From Ancistrus triradiatus (lineage: Eukaryota > Chordata > Actinopteri > Siluriformes > Loricariidae), in contig JAJAGP010000435.1 in assembly GCA_025084515.1 (NCBI GenBank), positions 1 to 64,000 on the forward strand: a stretch of 64,000 nt of DNA, given 5' to 3'. How positions within the stretch are numbered: position 1 is the stretch's first letter; every line of letters starts with the position of its first letter. Shown here one piece after another: positions 1-11,345 of the stretch. Position numbers and translations under genes: made by a program. The notes below the pieces were generated by a model. The model did no database searches, was not told the DNA's origin, and worked only from the letters and a program-made list of their open reading frames with translations.

Positions 1-341
1 TTTTCAGCATGATGAGCATCAACAACTCTTTTTCTGAGCTCCTCAGAAACCTCCTTTGTTCGTGCTATGATACACTTCCACAAACGTGTGTTGTGAAGAG
101 CAGACTTTGATAGATCCCTGTTCTTTAAATAAAACAGGGTGCCCACTCACACCTGATTGTCATCCCATTGACTAAAAACACCTGACTGTAATTTCACCTT
201 CAAATTAACTGCTAATCCTAGAGGTTCACATACTTTTGCCACTCACTAATATATAATATTGGATCATTTTCCTCAATCAATAAATGACCAAGTATAATAT
301 TTTTGTCTTAATTTTTTAACTGGGTTCTCTATTTTTATCTT
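1..341 (-). mobile_element. Tc1-like element (family A), truncated 5' end
   Basis: This is the reverse complement of the first part of the element at 23200. It shares the CTCACTAATAT block, the GGATCATTTTCCTCA block and the leader before the transposase start. The first codons lie at 1-68 on the minus strand and read ARTKEVSEELRKRVVDAH after the initiator. The initiator itself is ATA (68-66) where the sister has ATG, so the start is lost. The outer terminal inverted repeat cannot be found past about 341, and the rest of the transposase lies outside the window. It is a dead remnant. Confidence 0.85.
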
Positions 342-614
342 TCCACACCTCTTTTCTTCTTCTGTTCTTTCTGTTTAGTTTTTCTTTAAGATTTCTCTTC
401 CCTTCAGCTCAAACCAGCTCTTGTTGGACGTTTGTAAAGTAAAAGTTGTGAGCTTTAATGAGTTGCTTATGCTTAATACCGAATGCTTCAGTGGTCGTGG
501 TACCGAGGTGTGAGATCTCAGCGCCACTTTCAGGACGTGTGAACCCAGCAGATCCTGAACATGTCATAGAGAATTACTGACATGACAACCTACAAAAGTT
601 CTTTGTAACAAATC

Positions 615-667
<53 letters not shown>

Positions 668-1172
668 TGTTGTGAAGTGCTACTGAAGATTAATAATATA
701 CCGTCTGAGACGCTCCGTTCTCACCCCGCTGCCTCCATGTCGTATCTCTGGTTATTAACGATGACGTCCGTGTGATAAGTCCTCTTTGGCCCGCTGGAGC
801 GTGGACACGCCGACCGTGTTAAAGTCGTCTGCGCTCGACTCTAATCGTGCCCCGATGCCTCGGTTCCATGAGCGTCTGGGTCGCGAGTGAATTTAATGGC
901 TGCGTGTTTTATTGTTGCTCTAATTGTTATTTAAAACGCTGTGTGGGGGGAACCTGCCAGAGGGAGTGCTTTGACATTTTTTAAGTGTTTTAGAGTCGCG
1001 GTGCCTTAGTGACCTGGGGAGGGTTGTTGGGTATAAAATGGGGCCGGTGCAGAGTACACTTGGTAAAGAGAGCAGAGATCCTCCACCATGCTTAACTTAA
1101 TGATTGTGGACTTTCTTTGTAACACCATGCCGCCTTGTTTCACCATCCCGAGTGTTTGTTGCTCCATTTTAA
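342..1172. other. unique sequence with a CpG-rich patch
   Basis: No gene is seen. A GT microsatellite interrupts it at 617-670. Bases about 690-900 are richer in CpG than the surroundings and end in ATTTAATGG/TAATTGTTATTT motifs, which could be regulatory, but nothing shows this directly. Confidence 0.4.
617..670. repeat. (GT)n microsatellite
   Basis: About 27 GT dinucleotides with one A interruption near 661. It is long enough to be length-polymorphic. Confidence 0.97.
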
Positions 1173-1309
1173 CCAGGCACTGGATTATTGGCCAGAAGGT
1201 CCAGGGTCTTCTCAAATCCTGGCACTGCCCTTAAGCAAGGTCCTTAACCCACAATAGCTTGGAGTCTACATTGTAAGAACATATAAGTTCTAAATCACTC
1301 TGGATAAGC
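1173..1309 (+). repeat. tRNA-headed SINE, degraded copy
   Basis: It aligns by eye with the SINE at 55717: GGCACTGGATTATTGG, CCAGAAGGTCCAGGG, AAATCC, then AAGGTCCTTAACCCACAAT and ACTCTGGATAAG. The A-box end is missing and small insertions are present, so this is an old 5'-truncated copy. Confidence 0.7.
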
Positions 1310-1371
1310 AGCAGAGATGCTGGGTTTGGGCCAGGTGACCCATTCTAAGTGACCTTTTTTGGTCTCGTTAC

Positions 1372-1840
1372 TAGAGGTGTAACGATAAATCGTGACACGG
1401 TGCATTGTCGATTTGGCTAAAGCGTTCCTGTTTAGTACACCATCTGGTGCAATTGCGTTTTTGGAACACCAGAGGGCACAATCATACGTCATGCTCGGTG
1501 AGACTCCTCATTTAATTGCAGGCGACTAAATAATTTTTTGTTTAAATTTTTATGCAAGAAGAGTACACTTTTAAATTGGTATTCTTTAGAAGAAAAAAAG
1601 CAACGTTTTCACTTGGTTATTTAAGATGTGGCAAAGCTACAACAGAATATTTACAATTTTAATTGCAGGGAAAGGTTTTTGTTTAAAATCGTTTCAAGAA
1701 AACATGTTGGTTTGCATTATTTACGCTTCAGAAAGGGGAAAAAAAGGAATCGATAATCATGAAAAATTTAATTGCGTATTCTTGTTTGTTACGCCATCTA
1801 ATGTAGCTGCATTTTTTGAACACCAGAGGGCGTCGTCCTC
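1372..1840 (+). mobile_element. hAT-like DNA transposon remnant (end copy 1)
   Basis: It begins TAGAGGTGTAACGAT, the inverse of the ends at 29237 (ATCGTTACACCTCTA) and 22018 (CATCGTTACACCCCTA). GGTGTAACGATA ends are familiar from fish hAT-type non-autonomous elements. Inside, the motif AACACCAGAGGGC occurs twice (near 1467 and 1818). The other end is not identified, so the right limit is approximate. No transposase frame is seen. Confidence 0.45.
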
Positions 1841-4286
1841 ACAATGGTGAGCTGGACAGGTACCGTTACGACCTCGTTGAGGTCCTGGATTTCCGTTGAT
1901 GCTGTTACATAATAGCATCGCTAAACATCGTTATAGCGATGATAAGTTCGTAAATGAAAAAACGTTACATTTTTCTTTAGTCCTCTTTATTTTGATTACT
2001 GACTAAGGGAATTAGGATACTGTAACCTCTCTCTGACATTTAGGTTACCAGGTAGTTTGAGTTCCTATCAGTTTTAGAAGTAATCTATAAGCTGGAACGC
2101 ACTTCAGTTTTGTTTACGTTGTAGTATAACATGGCGCGTTCTCAGTGTTCAGTCTCAGACCCCCCCTATCGGCCCACGGTTCCAGGACTGTCAGATTCAG
2201 GGTTAAATGTTAAAATTCTTATTCTCTTTACGTGCATGAACAGATGTAGACTCTGCAAGTTCATCCGATCATACATAAAATGCTTTAAAACTTACGGGAA
2301 TTAATGTAAAACTTCAGTTTGTTGGTAAAAGTTTTGTATCTGTACCCTCAGAAATATCTCATTTTTTTTGGGTTACTCCTCTCTTGGTGTCTGTTTGTCC
2401 CCTTTACAGATCATCATCTCTTGTCTGTCGCTCTGTGAAACACGGTCACATTTTGTCAGCCGTTGGGGTCCTAAACCTGCCAGTGTCCTATAAATTATTT
2501 ACGAAGCACGACCGCGAGGCCGTCGCCTCTTCTGTCCTCACACTGAGAACTTTCCCGGAGGAGCCGGTCTGGTCGCCTCTGGGTCGAACCACACGGCTCT
2601 CTCCCCGTCTGCTCTCTCATGGAGGCAGCGGTGCAAAAGAAAACAGTCATAAAATGAAGTTTTGATGTCTTAGCCCTTGGCCAGGGGAGAATATTGACAG
2701 GTAGGGGGGAGATGAGAGCGATCGATCTGGTCGGCACGTAAACCTCCGGCCTTGTTTACTTCCAGTCGAGGGCAGCACTAGGTGGAGCTGTGGAACAGGA
2801 AATCCTTACAGCGCGTTCTGGTTTGTTTTTGCGAAATTGAGCTGGAAGCAAAGAGGAACCTGGGCTTTCGTTATATCGTCCTCGGAAATGTGGTTTGATT
2901 TTCGTTCTTTTCCTAAAGTACCTAAAGTATATAAAAGCTTGCTTGTAAATAGTAGTAGTTGAGCCATGTTTTTTTTTTTTTTTTAAGGTGTAAAAATCCC
3001 TATTTTTATAAATGTTTTCTATTTCATGCATTCTAGTCAGTCCCTTAAGAACAGGAGCCTAAAATATGTGAGTCGACTCCTCACATTCATAGTGAAGTCA
3101 AGTCAGCAGAGTTGGCTCTTTAAACAACCCGCACTTTAATGTATATGTTTAATACGTTAATACAACAAATAAAATTTCTGACACGATTTCACAAATAAGG
3201 GATCGATATTAGACCAGTGGTGCGTTATCGTTTAAAGGAACAGGCCCTCGTACGTGACCGTTCTGAAAAGCAGTGTTGGAGTGGCGTTTGAATCTTGTGA
3301 TATTCTGAGCCAAACACATCAGAGACGTCGGATTAAGACCCCAGGGAGGCGTGTTAACGTGTGGAAAAGGGCTGTAATATCTCACCTTTAATGCACTGGT
3401 GAAAAAAAGGCGCTGCATGTAGCGAGACCTTTGTGCTGACATTTGTCGTGGAGAGCAGCTGAAACGAAAAAGCGCTGCACAGCCCTATGAGTGACGATAT
3501 AAACAACCAGAATGCATTACCAGTTTTTTTTTTTGTCTGACGTGCTGCTCTGAGAACAAAAAACCACAGCAGGTTAAGTGACACAGTTAGGTTTACTCCC
3601 TGTGAGTCTTTTCTGTGGATTTGTTTTATTTTTTATGGATTTTAAATGGATTCTTTCCAGTCGTCATCCATCCGGTATTAGAATTTTTGTTGATATTACT
3701 GATATTTATCTTATATATTTTTTATATATATATCTAAAAAATCTTTTCAATCTTAAGCGTTCTTTTACACTTAATTATTGTTATAACAATCCAAGGCTAA
3801 AAATAAGTTTTTTTACCTTTTAAAGTGAAGGTTAGAAAATAAAATGGAACAAAACCGTTTTCCTTTGAACTGCAGGTTATGTTTACAGTAATCATCATGT
3901 TTGATTTATGTTTTATTGCTCTGTGAAATTAATTACAGATCCACTTTTAACAGCAGTTCATATATGGATTGTAATGGGAACGTCTAGTTTGAACTTCTTG
4001 CTTAAGTTATCGGTTTTTAATTGCGACAACCTGTAACTTATTACGTGGCTGATCTGTTTCCTAATACTGTCTTTCGATGACACTAAACGAAACTAAAACT
4101 CGTGATTTCAGCGGGATCTCTGACACATTTACGTATCGATTGCGTGTAAAAATACCCGTTATGTACATTACAGAAGCATCAAAGTCCATTTCGGTCAGCA
4201 GCCGGTTTTACAGAACGTAATGTGGTCTTTAAATGGCGCATACCTTTTTTCGACCGTCCAAATAACTAACTATATTAAAACAATTA
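1841..4286. other. unique AT-rich sequence, no gene seen
   Basis: Short open frames here (for example 2384-2665) have no recognisable domain, splice context or repeat similarity and look like chance. Short T and A runs occur (about 2970-2984). Nothing else can be supported. Confidence 0.45.
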
Positions 4287-5347
4287 CAGTGGGGCAAAAA
4301 AAATTATAGTTAGCCACTCCTTCGTTGCTTGAGCAGTGTGTTTGGGATCATTGTCATGCTGGATGCTGGAAGACCCAGCCATGTTCCATCTTCAATGCTC
4401 TCACTGATGGAAGGGGGTTTTGACTTAAAATCTCTCGATACATGGCCTCGTTCATTCTTCCCTTAACACAGATCAGTCGTCCTGTCCCCTCTGCAGAAAA
4501 ACAGCCCCAAAGCATGATGTTTCCACCCCCATGCTTCACAGTAGGTATGGTGTTCTTCGGATACAACCCAGCATTCTTCTTCCTCCAAACACGACGATGA
4601 GTTTTTACCAAAAAGTTCTATTTTGGTTTCATCTGACCACATGATATTCTCCCAATCCTCTTCTGGATCATCCAGTGTGTTACTGATGGTAGCCTTTGTA
4701 ACTTTAATCCCAGCTCTCTGCAGGTCATTCATCAGGTTCATCCGTGTAGTTCTGGGATTTTTGCTCACCGTTCTCATGATCATTTTGACCCCACGAGATG
4801 AGATCTTGCTTGGGGCCCCAGGTCAAGGGAGATTATCAATGGTCTTGTATGTCTTCCATTTTCTTACAATTGCTCCCACAGTTGATTTATTCACACCAAC
4901 CTGCTTGCCTATTGTAGATTCACTTTTCCCAGCCTGGTGCAGATCTACAATTTTCTTCCTGGTGTTTTTCGACAGCTCTTTAGTCTTGGCCATGGTTGAG
5001 TTTGGAGTATGACCTTATCTGTGTAAAAGACACCTGTCCACAGCCTCAAACAATCAAACAGGTGCCATTAATACAGGTAACAATTGGAGGACAGAAGAGT
5101 TTCTTTAAGAAGTTGCAGGTCTGTGAGAGCCAGAAATTTCGCTTGTTTGTGGGGGACCAAATACTTATTTTTCACTATGATTTACATTTAAATTCTTTAA
5201 ATCTTACAGTGTGATTTCCTGGATTTTTTTTCATTTTGTCTCTCATAGAAGAAGTGTACCTATGATGAAAATTGCAGACCTTTCTCATCTTTCTAAGCAG
5301 ATGAACTTCACAATCAGTGGCTGACTAAATACTTTTTTGCCCCACGG
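4287..5347 (-). mobile_element. Tc1-like element (family B), internally deleted
   Basis: The ends are CAGTGGGGCAAAAAAA (4287) and TTTTTTGCCCCACGG (to 5347), inverted and flanked by TA at 4285-4286 and 5348-5349, the classic Tc1/mariner target duplication. Length is 1061 bp against 1636 bp for the same family at 30665. Most of the loss lies between the left end (to about 4311) and the transposase, removing the C-terminal third. Confidence 0.93.
4312..4993 (-). pseudogene. Tc1-like transposase, C-terminally deleted
   Basis: DDE transposases of this type bind the terminal repeats with paired helix-turn-helix domains and then cut and paste the element at TA. Here the ATG at 4993-4991 is intact and reads MAKTKELSKNTRKKIVDLHQ, followed by the helix-turn-helix stretch QVGVNKSTVGAIVRKWKTY. 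A TGA follows at about residue 64 (NLP-stop-PGAP). After NDLQRAGIKVTKATISNTL about 30 codons are missing relative to the copy at 31074, and the frame resumes at DDPEEDWENIMWSDETK, which holds the first catalytic Asp. A frameshift follows. The second-Asp region (HDNDPKH in frame, 4350-4375) survives, but the sequence then jumps to the terminal repeat, so the NPIENLW catalytic Glu is deleted. It cannot be active. Confidence 0.9.
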
Positions 5348-5349
5348 TA

Positions 5350-6401
5350 AATACGAGGGAAAACGTCTGATCCCTGTTGCTGTCGGTTACAGAGCTCGTA
5401 CTCCACATCCTCTGCTCGTTTCTTTATTTGCATGGCTCTGTGAACAGCCGTAGATCCTGTTCGGTTGGTCTACAGATTTTAGTTGAGAGGTCTTAATCCT
5501 GTTGTGCACACAGCCCTCGAGCGGACCTCAAAAGAGAGAGGGTTGTGCATGCTCCTCATGGCCGATCGAAAAAAGCACAGCCCACATCAAAGGCGCTTCT
5601 CCACAATAATCGCCCGGCGATCCCTCCGAAGCGGACCGGCGCATCACACAGAATTATTCTCTTTGAGGCCGGGTGTGACGGACAGGCTGGCGCCTACATG
5701 TGCGTTCTGGTTCGAACCGGCGGTGCTTAATCTTTTGTCTAAGAGGTCCTTTGTGTGACACTCGGCTCTCGGGCCCGCGGCGGCGCCGATCGCGTCTGCA
5801 GGGCTGTAACTTGGCCGCAGTCCCCCCTCCTTAATGTGTCAGCTGGCGAGATGCTGGAGTGCGACGCTTTCATCCTGACCTCTCACCCTGGCGTAGAAGC
5901 CCACTTCACTGCTAATAAGCCCTGAGCTTATCGAAACTCCCGCCACGCTGCCAACAAGACACTTCCATGCTCGTCAAACGGACTTGGCTTTATTATTAAA
6001 TAATCAGAAGCCCATGTTTTAAAAATATGTTGGCGTTGAACTCACATGAAGGAGTTGGAAGAATCCGATGCAGGTTTCATGTGTCTGTTTGTGCATTTTA
6101 AAGAAATAATTAGGAGTCGTCGCTATGAGAGCTGGGATTCGTTGCTTTAAGGTTTAAACGATAAAAAAAAACAGAATGCGATTTGAAACAAGGAATGTCG
6201 CTGATTTCCATCTTCAAGACCGCGATTCTCTTTTCTGTCAGCAGGAGGGGCCAGGGTTTGCTCATACTAGTTCATTCAGACATCTATTACATAGATATAA
6301 GACATTTTTATTTCCTTTTATCATTCTTAAGACCTCAAAGTTGAAGCGAACAGATGTTGATCCGATGGTTGTTAAACCCTGTAGGGTTTTATATGGTTGT
6401 A
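5350..6401. other. non-coding sequence with CpG-rich patch 5490-5960
   Basis: No gene is seen. Bases 5490-5960 are GC- and CpG-rich (CCGCGGCGGCGCCGATCGCG near 5777) and free of recognisable repeats. The patch ends in AT-rich TTTATTATTAAATAAT. It could be a conserved regulatory element or small CpG island; composition is the only evidence. Confidence 0.35.
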
Positions 6402-6778
6402 CACTGCATAGACAGAAGTTTTTGGACACCCCTTCTCACTTGTAACACGCTCATAATATAATAATTCGTACATTTCCTGTACTGTCAGTAGGACACCTTT
6501 AAAGGTCCAGCAAATCATCGACGTCCTGCCCTGCTGTCCTTAAAGTCCATAGAGGATTAATTGTTTTGACTTTGATTGAGAACCTGCAGAAAATGAAAAG
6601 GCACTGGAATGAAAACGTGAACAGAAGCTGAACTCGCAGTCGGGTTCCAAAATGTATCGGAGAGCCCTTTTAGAAGAACAAACGCTGTTGTAGCAGCAAA
6701 TGATGGGACGCAAACTCCAGCAACACCTATGTTTTGAATGTATATCTTGGGTGTCCACAAACTTTTGTCTATATAGTG
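6402..6778 (+). mobile_element. Tc1-like deletion derivative, TA-flanked
   Basis: The ends CACTGCATAGACAGAAGTTT and AAACTTTTGTCTATATAGTG are inverted and flanked by TA (6400-6401, 6779-6780). Bases 6652-6735 keep a remnant of a Tc1 transposase C-terminus (GAGAGCCCTTTTAGAAGAAC, then GCTGTTGTAGCAGCAAA), matching the usual closing RKRL-AVIAAKGG region on the plus strand. It is a 377-bp non-autonomous derivative that would need a transposase in trans. Confidence 0.85.
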
Positions 6779-6888
6779 TAGATTGTGTGGAATAGCAGAA
6801 GTACAGACGACTTGTAAATATAACGCAATTGGCATTATTAATGTAATTCATATGCATGTTTGTTTTTGTTGTGTTTCTGTCTTGTGTT

Positions 6889-7256
6889 CAGTGCTGTGCA
6901 AAAGTTTGTCTTTTTTTTTTTTTTTTTTCTTCAGAATACAACCAGAAAATAAAAAATTTGTATGTAGAATCAAAAACAGAAAAGACAAAAAACAGCTTCT
7001 TTAGGCTACAGCTTTGAATATTTAGTGTGAGCTCCCCATACAGCTGCTTCTTCAGGATGCCAGGTTGACCCTTCTACAGCCTTTTTGGAAGGGGAAAAGC
7101 CAAGAAACCACTTTTTCGTCAGAAGGGGAACAGGGTGAAAAGGCTAAAATATGTCAGTGTTCAAAAGAGGATTAAATACAATGTATCATATATGGTCATT
7201 CAACCATTGCCAAAACAACAAGTCTAATGGTGGCCTAAGACTTTTACACAGTGCTA
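6889..7256. mobile_element. MITE with CAGTGCTGTGCAAAAG ends, copy 1
   Basis: The left end CAGTGCTGTGCAAAAGTTT and right end AAGACTTTTACACAGTGCTA are inverted with a few mismatches; TA follows at 7257-7258 and the left TA is mutated to TT. A T-run lies at 6911-6929. Internal sequence (CAGAATACAACCAGAAAA, then ATATTTAGTGTGA-CTCCCC) is shared with 33022-33408. No coding capacity. Confidence 0.85.
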
Positions 7257-7860
7257 TATGTACAATGTAGTGTTTTATACTGTAGATACACAGTGTTTTA
7301 TACCAGGATTAGTTGCATCACAGATCCCTGATCCCAAGTGTAAACCTTCATTTGATGTCGAGGGGTTGGATGATCCAGTGAAACGATGCAACACGTCGTG
7401 AGAGAATGGTTTGAGGAGGAGGAAATTGAGGTTATGAAATGGCCACCCGACTTAAATCGGTGTGGGAGTTCACTGGGAAATCCACGGAGAAGCTCCACAA
7501 GGGGTCTATAAATAGCCGGCGGATGAAGCGATTTATAAATCTCTAAGAAATGTGTCAAGATGGTGGGTGGGATAAATGCTCTTAAAAAAAAAAAAAAGTG
7601 TCGAACCCTGACGCCAGCAGAAATCAGACTTATAAGTGTGTACGCCAGTGAGACTAAAAGCTTCTCTAATAACGCTTTTGCTTTCCTTCCTCAGCCTCAG
7701 ATACTACAGCCTTCCAGAGCCTCGGCCAGCGGGCACCCCAAGCTGGCAAGACTTCAAGCCAAGCCCCCCTCTCAGGGCCCCCAGTGACCATGTGGACACC
7801 CAGTTCTAGTGACTGTCCAGTGAGGCCCTCTGTCGGCTGCACTGTTACCCGTCCTACCAG
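7257..7860. other. unique sequence with two splice-acceptor-like sites
   Basis: A polypyrimidine tract followed by AG ends at 7694 (TTTGCTTTCCTTCCTCAG), and a weaker one ends at 7860 (TGTTACCCGTCCTACCAG). Downstream of 7694 all three frames meet stops by about 7877, so only an exon starting at 7861 leaves a long frame open. No matching upstream exon is visible. Confidence 0.3.
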
Positions 7861-8213
7861 TGTCTGCTACCGATCATAGCGCCCGTCCTTCCTCCGTGCC
7901 CTCCACAGCGCCCGTTACCGCCGCCACTTCGCCCTGTAGAGCTCTGAACTCTGACGATCTCGTCCTGCTCGTGAATAACTCTCTCGGAGTCGACGACTCG
8001 CACGGCGGCTCTGAGCATAAGCGCCAGCCTGGCATTCTCAACAAACCGCTCAGCTTAGGTAGAGGAACGGTGGCAATGCCGAGAACTAGGCTCCTGCCCC
8101 CTCCGAAGCGGGTACTCTCCTGCATCAACCCGGGCGTCAGGATGAACTCTGAGAACGGTTCCGTACGAGCTCTACCCTGCAACTCGCGCCTCCCCAAGCC
8201 AAAGAGCCATTGA
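7861..8213 (+). other. CpG-rich open frame, possible terminal coding exon
   Basis: The frame with codons starting at 7860 is open from 7824 to a TGA at 8211-8213. It is rich in Ser, Pro and Arg, with the stretch NSDDLVLLVNNSLGVDD about a third of the way in and the ending SRLPKPKSH. I do not recognise the protein. For a real exon: an acceptor-like site ends exactly at 7860, the sequence is not repetitive, and an AATAAA lies about 265 bp after the stop. Against it: the whole 7861-8340 patch is CpG-rich, which lengthens open frames by chance, and the opposite strand is also open for 145 codons. It may equally be a CpG island or conserved non-coding element. Confidence 0.25.
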
Positions 8214-10774
8214 TCCGCCCCCGTCGCCCCCTCTCCGCACCCGACACCGCTGGTTCCGTGCCCGCTCAAGGGCCCCAGGCGCCCGTGTAAGGCTGCTGTT
8301 TGTTTGTCCAATCTTATTAGCTCATTAGGCCCGATCGGATCGGTTCGTCTCGGGCGCCAGGTGAAAGCTAAGCACGTTGTTTCCGAGCCTATAAATGTTA
8401 TTTATATAACCTAATATATTTTGACTGTCGAAGCTTAGTGACAATCCCATTTGTTGCCTTTAATCATCCGCGCACCTAATAAATTAGCCATCGTTCCACG
8501 CTCCGGTAACAACCACTTACTGACAATTTATACACCTAACCACATCTGTAACGCGGCCCGGTATCAGACGCATGCATGCTAACGGTCCTGCTTTATGACT
8601 CGCATTTGTCCTGGGAAAAAACTTGGTTTTAAGTTAACTCCCACGCGCTGCCTTTAATAATAATCAACCGCCATCGACAAACGCAAACCAGTCCAGCTTC
8701 GTCGGAGAACGTTAATCCTGTCAAACGTTGGTCTGGCGTTACGTATCGTCACTGTCTAGTAAAAAACATCTCCTCTAATTATGTTTTGCTTTCTTTATTT
8801 TTTTTTTCCTTCTCTTAATGTCTTTTTCACAACATAGAAAAACAAAAGACATGAGCGAAGGTTAGTGCAGGAAGTTCTAGTTTGTTCTTTGTGAGTGTGA
8901 ATACACTATATAAATAATAAAATGGTTCCATGCAGGACTGTGAGGTTTATCACCATCATTCTCCAGCCTTTCAGCTATATTCCACCAGATCTTTTCTTTA
9001 ATATCCATGTTTTTAGAGCGTATTTCTTGTCTTATTAGCTCATTGATGAGCTGGTCTGCCCGACAACCGAGCTCTGATTGGTCAGTTTCGTGCTCGGTGT
9101 GAAGGACAGCATTAATATACGCATGAAAATCCGACTCGGTGCGAAAAGGCAGGGCTTATTTTAGAATGAAGTGTTGAATCTCTCATGTAATTTATTAAGA
9201 GTGAGGAAATGCCGTGGTCGTGACAAAAAAAAAAGTTTGTTTTTCACTTTCAATACAATAAATGACACGACGTATTCAACACTTTATTATAAAATGAGTT
9301 TGTGTTAATGAATTTGCCTGGCTGTATTTTAATGAGGTAAAATATACAGCATATATTAAACTCTTAACTTTACTACACATTCAACTTGTCAGAACGTCTC
9401 AGCATCATAAAACAAGGACTACCTGTATTCTTTCAGCTTTTATTTTTGACTTCATGAACAGAAAGCAGCAGGTAATGGCTCCTTGAAAGTGACATTATGT
9501 CTTAATATGTCATATTTTATACCAAAATGTAATTATTTGTAAGTAGAGATGGAGACTTGGGCCAGTACTATAATGAACATAGGACCCGGGCACATCTGGG
9601 CATCACCCAGAACCTGACCTCGCCAGAGGTGTGATACGAACCAGCGTGGCTCAACACTTTTGAACATGTGATATGAGTAAAACTGACTCGTATGAATCCA
9701 GACTAGGTTTAACATAGCCATTAAACAGAGCACTGATAAACATCGGATTACTAAATTCTGGAGTTTTTCGGAGATGTTCTTTACGAGACACTGACGATGT
9801 GCTCCGTGCCGTCGGTTCGATTTGTGAGCGGTGCGTCTGCGTTCCTCTTCAGCTCTGCGGGCGTCGTGCTTACTTATGCCCTTTAAGCTCGCTGTGTATC
9901 TCTCGTCCTGTTTTGATTGCATCAGGTCTGGTTTCTCGGTCTGGAGTTGAAGCCTGCGTGATGCGCAGCTGCAGACGCTTGTGAGTGGTGATGAAACGCT
10001 GCCCGGCGCTCTCCTGCTCACGCTGCGTCAAAGCACATCGACACGGCGGGAGACCTGTGAGAGAGATGTTTGTCTCGCTTGATTCTCGCAGCCTCTGTGT
10101 TTTTAGCAGCTCGCGTTGTGAGTATCCCGATCCGACGCCACGGATTAACGCAAATTAATTTTTCCGTCGCAAATCCCGCCCCAGGCCTGGATCTAAATGC
10201 TGAATACTCTGCTCTGTAATAGTAAACTGTTCTATATGCACACACTGTAATCGTTTCCTCAGAAATAGTGATGTATTTATTACTTATCAGCAGCCCTGGT
10301 GTATAATCTGCTGAAAATACGCAAGTGTATATGAAGGAGACGTTAATATGTACAGCGTGCTAGTGAAGAGTATTTATTATTTTCGTATTAACTTAAAACC
10401 CCTCATAAATTAATCTGGTTATTTTATTGAATAGCTCACGTTCGCTATTTGTTTATGTTGTAGTGCTTTAGATTTAGCCTCTGTTTATGCTTTGTGAATC
10501 TTTAACTAGAGAGCCTCAGACACTGCCAGTCATGCCTGCTTGTGATGCCCGCCAGAATGCTACTCTCTTAGACTGCACCACTCGAGCACAAAGATCGGAT
10601 GCTTAACGTAAGGCGAATCCCAAAAGCAACCGTAATGCAGCATAAATTTGCTGAAAATTATTTTCCAACACCTCGGCATGTCTAAACGAGACCAGGGATG
10701 AAAAACAGACAGTCTCTGAATCGTTACGAAAAGCTTAAAAGCTGAGAAAAACACACTGAAGTCTGCTGGAGACT
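8214..10774. other. unique sequence, no gene seen
   Basis: Bases 8214-8340 continue the CpG-rich patch. The rest is AT-rich with several homeodomain-type TAATTA/ATTAG motifs. A 162-codon open frame on the minus strand (10021-9533) has no recognisable domain and is within chance expectation for 64 kb. Confidence 0.4.
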
Positions 10775-11345
10775 TGCGGCCGGATTCAAGAAAGCTTTAA
10801 GAAAAAAATCTAACAAACACTGAGAAGTTCAGAAGAATGTTCTTTAATGCAATTCTGGAGAAAGACACAAGTTCTCAAATAATATCTTAAGAAAAGCTTT
10901 GTTTCTTTCTCAGCTAGGCTATGTTTTGTTTTACAGCCTACAATATACGGCACAACATGCATTTTGAATTTGTATGTTCTGTTATTTTTGTTTTCCATCA
11001 AACCAAGTGTTCAAAAAAGCTTTAGCAAACAAGAAATAGGGGTGTGATAATGGAAGAAACGGCCAAGAGGTAAAAATCCTCCTTCGAAAATAATATAATT
11101 TAAGGATGACCTTCACTCAGAAGGCTTTCAAACTTTGGAATTGAAGGTATGTCGGCCTTATTTCTAATTACTAAACTGCTTAAATGTTCCGATGCTTACC
11201 TTCAACTCTTGCAGCCTGAGACAAATGTGAGCTTTGTAAGGTTCGGAAAACATTTAAGAACAGAACGTTTCCGAGAATACCACTCGTTCTTGGAATTGTT
11301 CTTAAGAAAAGAGTTGAAGAAAATTAAATCTTGGTGCTTGAAAGC
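10775..11345. mobile_element. possible non-autonomous DNA element, end unclear
   Basis: It begins GGCCGGATTCAAGAAAGCTT and is crowded with TTAAGAA/TTCTTAA and GTTCTTAAGAAAAG motifs in both orientations (for example 10851-10895 and 11250-11320). This resembles fish non-autonomous elements whose ends carry GGATTCA-GAAA and AAGAAT motifs. I cannot pair both ends or find a target duplication. Confidence 0.25.

Noticed and set aside
9533..10021. 162-codon minus-strand frame as a gene
   Set aside because: No domain, no splice or promoter context; within chance expectation.
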